From Nemania diffusa (taxonomy: Eukaryota; Ascomycota; Sordariomycetes; Xylariales; Xylariaceae), in NCBI GenBank assembly GCA_038501195.1, contig JBBPUQ010000007.1:969501-1033500 (forward strand): a stretch of DNA of 64,000 nt, given 5' to 3'. Both the position numbers and the translations under genes were made by a program. The notes under the pieces are model-generated. The model made no database searches. It had not been told where the DNA came from and worked only from the letters and a program-made list of their open reading frames with translations. This document shows positions 22,185 through 38,510 of this stretch, one piece after another. Within the stretch, counting starts at the first letter, position 1, and every line of letters starts with the position of its first letter.

Positions 22185-24837
22185 TGCGACTATAAGGAGA
22201 GGACGTCGGCGCGCGTAGATGGCTTCGTGTCGAGGGACAGACGGACGGGGTGACGGAGAGACGGACAGAGGGACGATCTACTCTGGTGTGCGTCGAAGGT
22301 ATCCGGTAGGCAGAAGTAGCTTCTCGATATACAATGCGCTCCACCAAGGCAGCCCTGTGCAGCGTCAAAATGCTAACACGAACAGCGAACAGCTGGTGAT
22401 ACCCGCTGCCTTGTGCGGGAACGGGAGTCGTGGTATACGGTGAATGCTACCATCAATCGCTGTGGCGCCGAGTAAGGGAAGCGTAGCAAGCGACGTCGTC
22501 GTGTTGTGTGTTCCTCCAAAGTATAGAGAGGATTACACAGACGCAAACACTCGAGAAGTCGTCGCTAAAAGATGCCACGCCGCAATACGATTTGGTCCTT
22601 TTTGGAGGAGGTTGAGCTGCAACTTTCCAGGCTGCATTAGCGCGCTAAAACAATACATTAGGGGTAGGAAGATAATTTAACCACTAACGCGCGAGGTTCT
22701 CTTGATTTTTTTATCACTTCTGCTTACAGGCATGCATGTATCAGGTACCTAGTCTAGGTTCTGGTTTAGTGCATACATTTGTTTAGTGGTACCTACAGTC
22801 TTCACAGCAAGAGGCCTGCCGCACGAGCATGTGGCATATTTATCATATTAATCGTAGAAAAGAGGCCGGGGTCAAGAGGAAAGAGCATTTAATCTAATAA
22901 GATGCACTTGATTGTTCATGCAACATCAAAACTAATGAGTTTTCTTTACAGTGTGCTCTAAAGGTGCAGCCAAGCTCTAGATGGAAGCTAATACATCTGT
23001 TGTAGATGCATAGCATAATCTTTTGTTTATCTCCACTTAGAAAGTGCTTCTCTACCAAACTTATTGGTTTAGGTTGAGGGAGAGTGCGCCATATATGTAG
23101 ACAACAAGCCAGAAAGGAAATTGATATAGGAGTCAAGCTTGTGATAATCAATATTTATATAGCAGGCAAGTATAACAGCATAGTTCCGAAATACACAGTT
23201 TATCTTAATATGATTAAGCATAAGATTAAATATAGGATATACATTCATAATGCTGCCACTTTTACAGCTAGTTCTTTGAATGAAGTTTAACAATAAAAAA
23301 TAATAAAGACTAGTTTCTTGTTACATTAGACTCTTTTCTTAGCCTTGGGTCTAAGGCACCACCAGTATAGAACACGCCATCGGCGGTTATTGGGCTCTGC
23401 CCTTAGCAGGTATCTATCAACTAGATAAATGGTTATGCTTTATACCCACTATAGTCAGTAGTTGGTGTTGATGGTTAGTAGGTAGGTAATAGCATTGACA
23501 TAATCTTCTTTAGCAAGAATGTCCTACTTGTAACCTAATCTATCTCTTTTATTGCTAAAGAGAAATAGAAAATAGATAGGAATGACTGGACCTAGCAATT
23601 TAATCTGTTAAACAAACTGTTTCTGTCATCTACAGAAGCTAGGAGTCCTCCACAAAGCCATTGTAACTCCAGTTGTGATTGATCAAGAACAAGCATAGAT
23701 AGTGTTAGTGTAGTACCCATAGCCTTCAAATTAAGTACAATCAAGCGATAGGATCTACTTACTAGTTGGTGATGTAACTAGTAATCACTATTGTTGTTGG
23801 TCTACTGCTGTATGTTCTCGTTGTTTAACACCAATTAGACCGTTTTTAGTGCTTGCTAGGTTATGAATGAAGGGACCCGCGAGAATAGAAATCAATTGTG
23901 TAAAATGGTAAAGGAGAATGAAGACCACGAGAAAGACTATTGGTCATGCTCAGCAGCAATAACATTAGTGCGATTTGAATTCACATCAAATATTTAACTA
24001 TTTTATACTGGCCCTATGGAATAGGGAGTAAGTACAATAGATACGTTGTTCATGCCCAGGCCCCCCTTATTCACACCATCCTTTGTACCTTCATAGAACA
24101 ATCGCATTTACCTAGGGCAACCTAGACAGTAGACTCTAGGACGCTACAATGGTGGAGGGCCTATAGAGCTGAGTCTTCTAATGTAAAATTCGTAGGTGAC
24201 TAGAACTTTGATTACCTTTGTAAAGAAAAAAGGTAAGAGGATAAGTAATGAGCATTATCTCCGTAATAATCATGCTCCACGTCGCGACTTTAAGCTGAGC
24301 GTGGCTGCTTAATTGCCCAGCAGGTGCTATAACATATATCGTTAACAGCTTGGATTTTCTTTCCTTCTAGTTTGGCAGAAACTGACAATAGGTGTAGCGA
24401 AGACCAAGGACTAGATAGCTAGGTTCATTCTTATTTTTCTCATATAATAGGTGCGATATTACGCAGCAACGTGTCTAGACCTCTTCCCATTTTTACCTAG
24501 AACTTTATTGCTCTCATAGCTGGGCGTTTAGAGCTCCGTCTATTTTAGGTGAAACGCCTAAAAAGAGTAATTGTCTAGATAGAAATACGTGTCACATTGG
24601 TATCGAATTGGCCGTATATGTTTGAACGTTTCAATTTGTACAAAAATTTGGTCAAAGGCAGCATCATGGCGGGCTAAAAATATAATCATCCCAGAAAAAC
24701 ATGACACCCGTGACCCGAAAAAAGACCCTGTACACCTCTGGTGCCGATTCTAGAAAAACATCCGCACAATGCACCAGTAATGCAGTCCCCTTATATTACG
24801 TTCCAGCCGATAGCATCCCCCTTTTATGATATCATGT
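22185..24837. other. intergenic, no gene recognised
   Basis: 2.65 kb between the rhomboid start and the aconitase stop. From about 22,690 the DNA becomes AT-richer and frames are short, suggesting old degraded sequence, but no transposon domain is readable. A perfect 7-bp-arm hairpin, TTTTAGG / CCTAAAA with a 7-nt loop, lies at about 24544-24564. Confidence 0.5.
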
Positions 24838-27735
<2,898 letters not shown>

Positions 27736-29772
27736 GTTGACGGTAGAGGTCCCGAGACGTATGGGATGTGGCAATGAGAGCGCACGGGAGCACACGAGCA
27801 CGAGCTTGGCAGCAATTGAGTCTCCCTAGGGTATCATAAGAACGGAGAGAGGGAAACGGTCGCATAAACAGTCTCTGACTGGCGAGAGAACTGAAGTGGG
27901 AGGGGAAAGGGAAGAAATAGGTTGGAGTGGTGGGAAAGAAGGAGAAAAGGTGTGGAGAGAATCTCGTTCGTGATAAAAGAAGCGATGGGATGGGTGAATG
28001 GAGCCGAGTAGCGAAGCTGTTCCCTCCCACTTGGGGTGCTAGCAGGGCTTACCGGCTTAGGCTGTTGGAGCTGCATGTACCCTGCAGCCGGGCTGGGTAG
28101 GGAGTGGTACTTCGACGGGCACGCTGGGATATCGAGGCCCCCACATTTGCACTGGTAATGGTCGGCTCAGCAGACGAATCAGCATCCGCCTAATTACGTC
28201 CTGGCACTTGTTTTGGGGTATGGATGTGATGTGAGTGACCTCACCTTCCTAGTACCACATCTGTGCCATTACGTAGGTCCCCTCACTTTGTGCACCACAA
28301 AAGGCATCGCATCAATCTTGAATGATCACTGCCTCGCCAATGGCATTCATCTATTGTACTTAAAAATCAGCCTTGCTTGCCATCTGTCGATTTTTTAACC
28401 ATATTCTCTAACGCGATTATATCGATACAAGCTGATTGGCCCGCTCATAAAAACCTAGCCTCCCGGAATGTGGGTTTAGTATATACCTTACATATAGTAC
28501 CTGTAGCATGCTGCTACCTGCTACTTACGCATACGCATTCCGATGACATCCAAATTCTGAACTGGGATAGTAGACGGCCCGGACAGCCTCCTCGTTGGTT
28601 ACCGGGACTACAAATTCTCCATTCTATCAACCATGTTTCAGTTAATTTTCACAGCTTGATTTTCTATGTATCGGCATTGCCCCTACAAGGCTGCTTAGGC
28701 CCTCCAACTTTGGTACCAATAATGGTCCACGGGAGTCTCGTCTCGCTGACCTGTCGGCTTATCCGACTTCCAGCACTGATCTTGATGAAAAAAAGTATTT
28801 ACACACTATCCTCGGTCAAACTCCAGGACTTGGCGGCGGCGCGAGCAGCATCATGATCCTAGCTTAGCCTAGCCGACGGCTCTACTCCACAACGGCATCC
28901 TTCCTAGCCATGTACCTAGATATACAACGGGCCTTCGCGATTGAAGATCTTGGCGCATCATAACTCCCTTTTTTCTCTCTTTCTCTTTAGGTAGATGAGG
29001 CTTTTTCTTGGCCTGGACGTCAAGAGAAGCTTGCATGTAAAGAGCATAGATTAACTGTTTGAGAGACGAATTATGCATATCTCGTGTGGCTTGGCGCCTT
29101 GTGGGGGAAACAGAGAATATACTTAGCTCCCTGTCTGGGATGTCTGTTGCCATGTGAAACTAGTTGAAGCCTGTCGCGGCACCAAGACAAAATTTGTAGG
29201 GTCTGGAGACCAAGAGTAGTGGGCCATGGAATCAATTGTCCAATCGGCGGAGAGGCAAGTCTGCCCCTCGACCTGCCTCGGCGCATGCCCGGCGCAGGGG
29301 GGCATTCGCACGTAGGAGCATCCGACCGGATACGTCCGATGCTGCCTTCGGATGTACCACAAACACAATTTTATTTCCCTCAAGCTCGCCAGGTTGAGAT
29401 GTTCTTACTGTCGGATACCTATGCAGCAGTACCATATACGCATGGTGCTGTAAGGGATTGAGGAAGTAAATTTTCATTTTTTATAACAGGAATAAAATGA
29501 GCTAGATAGATGGGCAACTTAATCTGTGTATTAGGTAATTCTGTATACTACGTAGGTACCTTTGTAGCTTACTACGAGAATTGCCTGTACCGGCCAGTGC
29601 CAACATTATTTGACATCTGGCAACGGCGCGCCAGTAGCTACACGTAACCTGGGTTTGTTTAAACTTTAAGGAACCCCACCAAAATTTCTCTCCTGCTCCA
29701 AGATCACAGATTCGATAGGATCCATTTGTGACGTCCATTAAGAATAATACACGCGACAATAATTTATCCGCC
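27736..29772. promoter_or_regulatory. divergent region between aconitase and BUD20
   Basis: 2.0 kb between start codons facing away from each other. Purine-rich sequence upstream of aconitase (27840-27960) is probably leader and promoter. The longest plus-strand frame (28377-28856) has no recognisable domain. Near 29320-29342 an imperfect palindrome GCATCCGAC / GTCCGATGC is seen. Confidence 0.5.
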
Positions 29773-30215
29773 ATGGGTGTTAAAAACAAGCGTACTCTTA
29801 CGAAGACCCGTCGGAAGACGAGAGATCTCGACCAGATCAAGGCCGATCTCCTTAGTCCTAAACACTTATCCCAGCACAAAGACACGAAGCCGAAAGAGGA
29901 CCTGCCCGGGCTGGGTAGATGGTACTGCGTAGAATGCGCGAAATGGTACGATACCGAGGTTAACTTGGTAATGCACCGGAAGGGGAAACCACATAAGCGA
30001 AGGTATGCATTGGTGATGCCTTTATTTGGCATGTGCGGCATGAGGCGTACGGGGTATCTAAACTAACATGCCTACTTTTATGTAGAGTGAAACAGCTGCG
30101 TGAGGAGCCATACACACAGAAGGAGGCCGAGGCCGCTGCCGGTCTGGGCACTAATAACGAAGACCCTTACCAGGCCGATAAAGTTGCCGGGAACGAGGTT
30201 GAGATGGCTATCTGA
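29773..30215 (+). CDS. bud20: C2H2 zinc-finger 60S ribosome export factor Bud20
   Basis: Two exons, 29773-30002 and 30086-30215, give 119 aa. The 83-nt intron has a CTAAC motif near its 3' end and joins HKRR-VKQLREEPY in frame. The basic N-terminus (KNKRTLTKTRRKTRDLDQIK) and a single C2H2 finger, Cys52, Cys55, His68 and His74 within WYCVECAKWYD ... MHRKGKPHKRR, match Bud20/ZNF593. Bud20 shuttles with pre-60S particles and supports their nuclear export. The C-terminus EPYTQKEAEAAAGLG is also typical. Length is near the family norm. The gene converges on DAM1 with only about 230 bp between the stop codons. Confidence 0.93.
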
Positions 30216-30442
30216 ACAACGCGGCGGTACCGTTTCTTCGGATTTTTATTCATATAATCCACCCTCCACGAACGCCTGCGATTAGCTAACGCCTTTGCTC
30301 GCCGCTGCAAATGAAGGAAGAACATGAGCTCTGCGGATTACGCTAAGTAGGGCACACTCTTATGTGAACTATTAGCGCGAGACCAAGGTGTAGAGGTATG
30401 AGCGTCAAGGGTTCAATAAGAAAGTCTTTTGACTTTCTACAT

Positions 30443-31251
30443 TCATCTCAAGCCACGAGCTCGAGGTCTTACAAGGCCGCTCGGGCGACCTCGGCCTGCT
30501 GTACTCCGTCCTCTTGACTGGGTACCGCCTCGTGACGAAGAGGGTACGCGCGATTGTCGAGAATCTCGAGAATCGGAGGTTGCAAACTTCTTAGGGGTCG
30601 GTTTGGAGGCGGCTGGTGGGTTATCCACGAAGGACATGTCGGTAGTCCTAAGCATAGGGTTAGAAGAGACTAGAACCGGGCCATCAGGCAGAGATGGGCT
30701 CATACATAAATGTTGTTTCTCCGTCTACTTCGCCGCGCTCTGTACTTCGAGACCGAACTAGAAGAAAGAATACAAATCAGTTCGCTGTTTACATTATAAA
30801 CCTCTATGTTAGAAATACCATACCGGGCTGCTCTTCGTTCTGTTTCGCTCTACGAAATGATTCGGCAATCGGCCCCTTGAGCCATAATATCAGTTCACAA
30901 GTAGCTTGACGATAATCAATTAGGTGGCTCGCCTACTTCGGGGAAGTCGACGCAGAAAGCATTCATATTCAATCCATATAAGAAGCTTGCAAAGCTCTCG
31001 CCAAAGCGAGCTAGGCTTTCGTGCATCAGCTGGAAGTGCATCATATTCGCCTCGAGGTCGGCTACAGCGTCCGAGAGTTCGGCAAAGGCGGGCTCGAAAA
31101 CATTTAGAGGAAAGGGTTCATGCCCATCGACACTTCGCTGGGCGGACTCGCGAAAGGAGGATCGCGACGAGGGGCGGAGGGGTGTCGTGGGACGCGATCT
31201 CGAATTGGAGCGCGCCCGTCTTGTGCTATCGTGGCCTTCGCTCGTAGACAT
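30443..31251 (-). CDS. dam1: DASH complex subunit Dam1
   Basis: Four exons (transcript order): 31251-30937, 30875-30824, 30757-30706 and 30647-30443, giving 207 aa. Three short introns (61, 66 and 58 nt) all restore frame. The conserved core FEPAFAELSDAVADLEANMM through LARFGESFASFLYGLNMNAF and DFPE-GPIAESFRRA identifies Dam1. The C-terminal motif TTFM-TTDMSFVDNPP and a basic RGRG-type tail are also family marks. Dam1 is the microtubule-binding subunit of the DASH/Dam1 ring at fungal kinetochores and an Aurora B target; the Ser/Arg-rich ends fit that. A single-exon reading of 31251-30916 would truncate the protein. Exon 2 uses an AAG acceptor. Confidence 0.92.
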
Positions 31252-32267
31252 GACTCTCTCGGTAGAGGAACTGAGCCGGGGAAAGGGGGGGTTATAGTAG
31301 GAAATACTGATCTTGTGATGGTTATTTCTTTTAAGACAGCTATATCAGCATAGCAGCATTATCGTAGTCTATATTTATCCAGTAGGCTGTGTGGGGTTGT
31401 TGGGTCGAAGAAGGTCAATATTTTGGCGATCCGCGGGGGGAGGTTGACATAACCAGGTTAGGTAGGTACCTACCTAAAGACACGCTGCTCGCGTGCCCGA
31501 CTTGTAGGTACCTACATACCTAAGCTTCTGGGAATCTACCTGGTGGCGTATGGTACCTAGGGTTTAGGCCTTAGGTATGATACCTATGTACGTAGTATAG
31601 GTAGTACCTTAGGAACCTACATGTAGGTACCTTACACCTGAACAGCTTTTTATGTTACCATGTATGTAGTGACGTAAGTTTGATCATTTTCATCACTCCT
31701 CAATTGTGCCATTCTAAAAAGAAACTTGAGCAGCAGTAATCCTCTTCTTCGGTATGCATACAGAGTAGGTAGCTAGACAAGCAAGTCTCACCAATTATTA
31801 AACATGAACACAACTGACACTTCCTTTGTAACTCTCAATTGTACTGTCTGCCGAAGGAGAAACCGGCTGACTCCTAGATAGATACTTACTTTCTTGCTGT
31901 AATTTTTCTTACTGCAACGTACTGCCGCACACCGAGCAATGAAGGGACGGCACTGGCAGTACTAGTTTAATATTTTACACCAGTACCTACTTACTTGTCA
32001 ACGCCATACCATCCCTCCTCCTCCTCCTCGCCTGGTGCCTTCTTACTCGAGCCCCTAGAAACTGGCAGGCCTAACGCAGACTGCGACCCCTAATAGGCTG
32101 GCTGGTTGCTTGAGTTGAACTGCGCCTCCTTCATTCCATATTCTGCGCTGCTGCTGCTGCTGCTGGGTGCTGAGTGTGTTAGTTCGTAATTCGGCTCAGC
32201 CGGACATTACTTAGACATCTTCACCCCAGTCTGCTCCCAGGCTGCTCCCAGGCTGCTCCCGGTTTCC
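31252..32267. promoter_or_regulatory. divergent region DAM1 / CRAL-TRIO gene
   Basis: Contains the densest cluster of TAGGTA/TACCTA words in the window (31450-31640), with a perfect 20-bp palindrome at 31458-31477 centred on GGTACC. Near its right end there are a (GCT)n run at about 32147-32165 and three tandem CTGCTCCCAGG-like units at about 32230-32262, probably in the leader of the next gene. Confidence 0.6.
31458..31477. repeat. perfect 20-bp palindrome TTAGGTAGGTACCTACCTAA
   Basis: The sequence equals its own reverse complement and is the longest example of the TAGGTA/TACCTA word family in this window. A 12-bp version, GTAGGTACCTAC, follows at about 31505-31516. Confidence 0.85.
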
Positions 32268-34333
<2,066 letters not shown>

Positions 34334-34657
34334 GCATATCTAAAAAGGATTAACAGGGGAAAAAGGGATAAGGGGTGTACAGGACTAAAAGGCTGAAAAA
34401 GAGCATGCGAGTGTATATAATGGATATGATACGCATAGACTACCCATGATACATACTACCGGGAGGCGATTAAGGGGTTAGTAGACATTCTGGTACTGCG
34501 CGATTCTTCGCGAATCCTTAAAACTAGTCTTTCTATTTTCTGTTCCGCACTGCATTGCATTGCATCGCATCGCATCGCCTTGCATAGATAGATAGGTACA
34601 TACCCGCTCATCAATCGGGCAGGCGTTACCGGGTAGGAATTAGCTAACTACCTGGCA
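34334..34657. other. intergenic between convergent CRAL-TRIO gene and HNT1
   Basis: Shared 3' flank. A TGCAT/CGCAT pentanucleotide run occupies about 34547-34585, the same unit family as the repeat before UBP8. Confidence 0.6.
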
Positions 34658-35607
34658 TCACATCTTAGACTTGACCTCCTCGAAGTACTTTTTCAGGGCG
34701 TCCATGTCTGGTTCCTGCGTTGGCCAGCCGACGCCGAGTCCTTCCTGCTCATTGGGCTTGGGGATCTATGGCATGTCATTAGTTCCTACGAGCTTCTTCC
34801 TTTTTCTCCGCTCAGAGGGAAACCTGAGATTGATGAGATAGACGCTCTTACCATATGGAAGTGAACCTATAATGTCGAAAAATTAAGGGGTTAGCTTTCT
34901 AGACGTTGATCGAAGGTCGTGGTATTTGAGCTTTGGATAGGCGAAAGAAGGGGAAAAGCAAGACTCACATGGTCAACGACCTGGTGCGCGATCCTACCAT
35001 TGTTCTGGAGGATGTTGTAGTCAACCGCACCCGTAGCTACGACGAGTTTCTTGGCCACGGGCTATAGGTGGATAGAGAAACGCGAAATTGTTAGCTCACT
35101 ATATCATGCACATTCCTTCCCCCCTCTCTCTCTCTGTCGGTTTTTCTTTTTCTCTGCGGCTCCCTTCTACCTCTCTCTACCCCGAAGGAACATACCAAGA
35201 TCTCACTGAGCTGATCATCGGGAATATCCGTCAGCTTTGCGCCGTGGAACTTGGGGATCACGAGCTATACATGTGGAATTTCAGCGTCCTGAACTCTTAA
35301 CAGCAGGAAGCACATCTATGTCTACTTACGGCGTGGCCCTTGCTTATGGGTCCGATGTCTAGGAATGCAAGCGTCTTGCTGCTCTCGAAGAGCTTAAAGG
35401 ATGGGATCTCGCCTACTACCATGTCAGTATATGGTTTCTATTGTGGATAAAATAGAGGATAACTAAAACGGTATACATGTAGAAGAGAACTTAAAATGAC
35501 AATGAAAGCTGGATACTACACAGGTGGAGAGCACGAGAGTGAAGATTCATCTTGACATTGGATTTGGACTTACCCTTAATAATCCTACAGAAGATACAGG
35601 CTGCCAT
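34658..35607 (-). CDS. hnt1: HIT-family adenosine 5'-monophosphoramidase
   Basis: Six exons (transcript order): 35607-35574, 35412-35330, 35264-35196, 35061-34969, 34866-34852 (15 nt) and 34765-34658, giving 133 aa, all junctions in frame. No single frame exceeds about 40 codons, so this gene is easily missed. The start MAACIFCRIIK carries the Cys pair of Hint proteins. SKTLAFLDIGPISKGHA, LVIPKFHGAKLTDIPDDQL, and NNGRIAHQVVDH follow. The HIT triad His93-V-His95-F-His97 is split between exon 4 and the 15-nt microexon, and His95 is the expected nucleophile. The end IPKPNEQEGLGVGWPTQE is typical. Hint enzymes hydrolyse AMP-lysine and related phosphoramidates in cytosol and nucleus. Confidence 0.94.
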
Positions 35608-37191
35608 TTCAAGGTCCTATTTGAATGTTGTATAGTACTAGCAAACAAATGTCGTAGAGGTGTTGTAAGAGCTGTGTTTGGTGCTGATATCAAGATGAGG
35701 TCTATGTGGAAGTATATGTAAAGGAGGGGAGTGATGTAAGTCGGTGTTATGGCATTGTGAAGGTACATAGTACCTACGCAGTGGGAGACCCACTCGGTCC
35801 CATTTTTGCCCCGCTCCATTGTGTGGCATATAAACTGTTTTAGGGGCAGAGAAATTTCGGAGTGGGATTGAATACCGTACGCTGTAAATGCCTTTTACCT
35901 TTCCAGCCCGTGTCCAACCCAAATAACTCCACTCCGTAATCTTTGGAATAAACTGACGAACTATGAGTTCGATTTTTGGCAGTTGTGTCTTTTTTTGCCA
36001 TTTCTTTTTGCCTCTCTACTTTCCAGCTTTCCCCTCCTCCTCCTAGTCTTCAGCATCTTCGGCTTGAAATGAATGATATGTTTAGCCGAACGGTCTCTCC
36101 ACGTCCTATTTCCTAATTTACAACCAAACCCCATCACGACGTCAGTTCGATCCCTGCATATGCTTCTGTATTCGTCGTCCTGTCAAAGCCAAACACCATT
36201 TTACCTTATCCACCGTGTTCAATGCAACTAACTGCTTGCCAATTACGAAATGCAACTTGAACTTCTAATTTGATATTTGCATGTTGTGTCTAAGCCTGCT
36301 TTGGTGTTGTAATAACTCCTTATTGTTTAACTGCTGTTTTAGCAAACCCCTTTCAGCAAGATAGGTTGGTTGACCTACTAGCAGGTTTTATCACGATACA
36401 TGTTTCCATCGTGGTGTTTGCTATAACCTCACATGCACGTGAATATATCGTGGGTAGTATCTCGCAATTCTTAAGCAATCATGCTTCGTCATGGTTTGAA
36501 AACGTTATATTTCGGCTCTTATTTGAAATAGCCCAGGCCATATCAGTTTCAAGGCACATTTCAAGTTTTCAACCTTATCAAGTACGCGATGAGGCATACA
36601 CAATTCGAAAAGTCCGCTAATGAATGTTTGAGAGAATTGATGATGGATGCCTCTGGATCAACAATGCTGGTTTTGGTATGATGCCGATGCACGATTCAAC
36701 ATCACCTTTCTATGATGATATGTAGTAGAGGTATGACGATTGCGGATTAAAGTCCAAAGTTATTGACCTTAGTCGTCTGACACTACCTAGGCAATGCGCA
36801 TAAAACCGGTAAGATCTTCGAGTATTGCTCTCCCATTGATTGTAAGATAGCATACAGGCCACACCTCACCTCTATCTAGATAAGGCGATTAGGTACCCGG
36901 GTGGGAGGTAGTACCTTAGGTAATGTAGTTGACTTATGTATAAATACAATGATGAGAATAAGACGGGCACCGTGACTTGGCTCCTGAAACAACTTCCCCG
37001 CCTTGTGTGGGATCTGGGTTTCCCCTGAAGCCTCATTACGTCAGTTGTATCCTCGTGGACGAGTGCCTATTCGCATTAGCGTGTCTATCTTCACAAGGGT
37101 TATATACATATTCTCCTCCGCTTTGTTGTAAGTTCTCGAAGAAAGCTTCCTCGCAAAAGACAGTACCTCGCATACCAGTTTTTCCAGCACA
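35608..37191. promoter_or_regulatory. divergent region HNT1 / gelsolin-like gene
   Basis: 1.6 kb without recognisable coding. Open frames (for example 36366-36620) are short and unlike any family. Sequence around 37130-37190 (GTAAGTTCTCG ... TTTTTCCAG) could be a short 5' UTR intron of the gelsolin gene. Confidence 0.5.
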
Positions 37192-38510
37192 ATGCCACCG
37201 CACGCGGATCTGGTGCACCTAACCGTGGACGATTGGAGAGATAGCAATGTTGAGTTCATTGGCAGCGACATTGACCACAAAGTCAAATACAACTCGGCAG
37301 CCACCGAGCCGGCTTGGCAGGGCTTAGGAGAGGCACCCGGATTCCACATCTGGCGAATCGAGGCATTCGAGGTTGTCGCATGGCCCAAGCACCGGTATGG
37401 GGACTTCCACGAGGGAGATAGCTATATCGTTCTACACTCTTATAAAGTGGGAAGCAAAGGCGACGAGGAGAAGCTAGGCCACGATATCTTCTTCTGGTTG
37501 GGCCGCAAGAGTACCCAGGATGAGATAGGCGTAGCAGCCTACAAAACGGTCGAGCTCGATGAGTACCTACGCGGAGCCGCCACGCAACACCGCGAGGTCC
37601 AGAAAGATCCATCGGACGATTTCATAGCTCTTTTCTCACGCATCCGGATTCTATCTGGCGGCGTCCGGTCCGGCTTCACGCATGTAGAAACCGAGGAAGA
37701 GCCCAGGGAGACTCTGATGCTCCTGAGAGTCTTCAAGCATCCATCGGCCAAGCGAGCCGACTCAATTATGGTCTACGAAGTCGAGCCGACATGGCAGAGC
37801 CTCGACGAGAACGATGTTTTTATCCTGGAGCGCAATGATAAGATCTGGGTCTGGCAGGGCAAGAACTGCAGCCCGATGGAGAAGGCCAAGGCAGCACAAG
37901 TGGTGCATGATATGACGATTGCGAAGCACGTCGATGTCGAAGTGCTCTCGCAATCCGAGTCGCGCTCGCGGACGGTCGTTAGCTGTAAGTCATACTCAGG
38001 TTCACTCTTTTTATATATCTATATACAAACCAGAGCCATCTCAGGCGCCTTAAAAGCCATGCGCAATCTCGTAATGCTTGCATCTATTTCTCAAGATGGT
38101 AGTTACTGACTACAAACTTTGTAGTGCTTGGTGGTGAGGATGCCGAAGGGCCTCTGAGGGCTGCGAGGCCGGTGGCGTCCCATGAGAGCCGAAGACCACG
38201 CAAGCTATGGCGCCTGTCGGATGCCTCAGGGTCGCTCGAGTTCGATGTTGTCAGGGAAGGGAACGATATGAGTAAATCTGATCTAGACAGCAATGACGTT
38301 TTTCTTCTCGATACAGGCAGTAGTGTCTGGGTTTGGCAGGGCGCCGGTGCAAGTAAAACAGAGAGGGCCATGTGGATTCAAGTAGCAGAGGCTTATGTTC
38401 GCTATGTTAGCAATACGACGGCAGGAAATGGAGCGCTGCTTGTATCCCCCATCGCCAAGGTAGTCGACGGTAATGAGAGCCCAGCCTTTCTCAGAGCACT
38501 AGAAGGATGA
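37192..38510 (+). CDS. gelsolin-repeat actin-binding protein (severin-like)
   Basis: Exons 37192-37984 and 38125-38510 give 392 aa; the 140-nt intron ends TTTGTAG and joins RTVVS-LLGGEDAEG in frame. Three gelsolin-homology repeats are visible: residues about 50-150 (FHIWRIEAFEVVAWP, YGDFHEGDSYIVLHSY, HDIFFWLGRKSTQDE), about 180-255 (MLLRVFKHP, NDVFILERNDKIWVWQGKN) and about 285-370 (KLWRLSDASGSLEF, NDVFLLDTGSSVWVWQG). The acidic D/E positions near each WLG/WQG turn fit Ca2+ sites. Three repeats and about 390 aa match severin/fragmin proteins, which sever and cap actin filaments under calcium control. The last gene before the AT-rich domain, with the stop only 200 bp from its edge. Confidence 0.92.

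Noticed and set aside
22690..24800. decayed retrotransposon between rhomboid and aconitase
   Set aside because: AT-richer composition suggests it, but I could find no terminal repeats, no target duplication and no polymerase or integrase motif, so I left it as unassigned intergenic DNA.
28377..28856. 159-codon open frame on the plus strand between aconitase and BUD20
   Set aside because: No recognisable domain, mixed composition, no clear start context, and it lies in a long divergent promoter region. Probably chance.
29502..30041. 179-codon minus-strand frame opposite BUD20
   Set aside because: It is antisense to the well-supported BUD20 exon 1 and matches no family.
36130..36160. AGTTCGATCCC resembling a tRNA B box
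   Set aside because: No A box or cloverleaf could be formed upstream.
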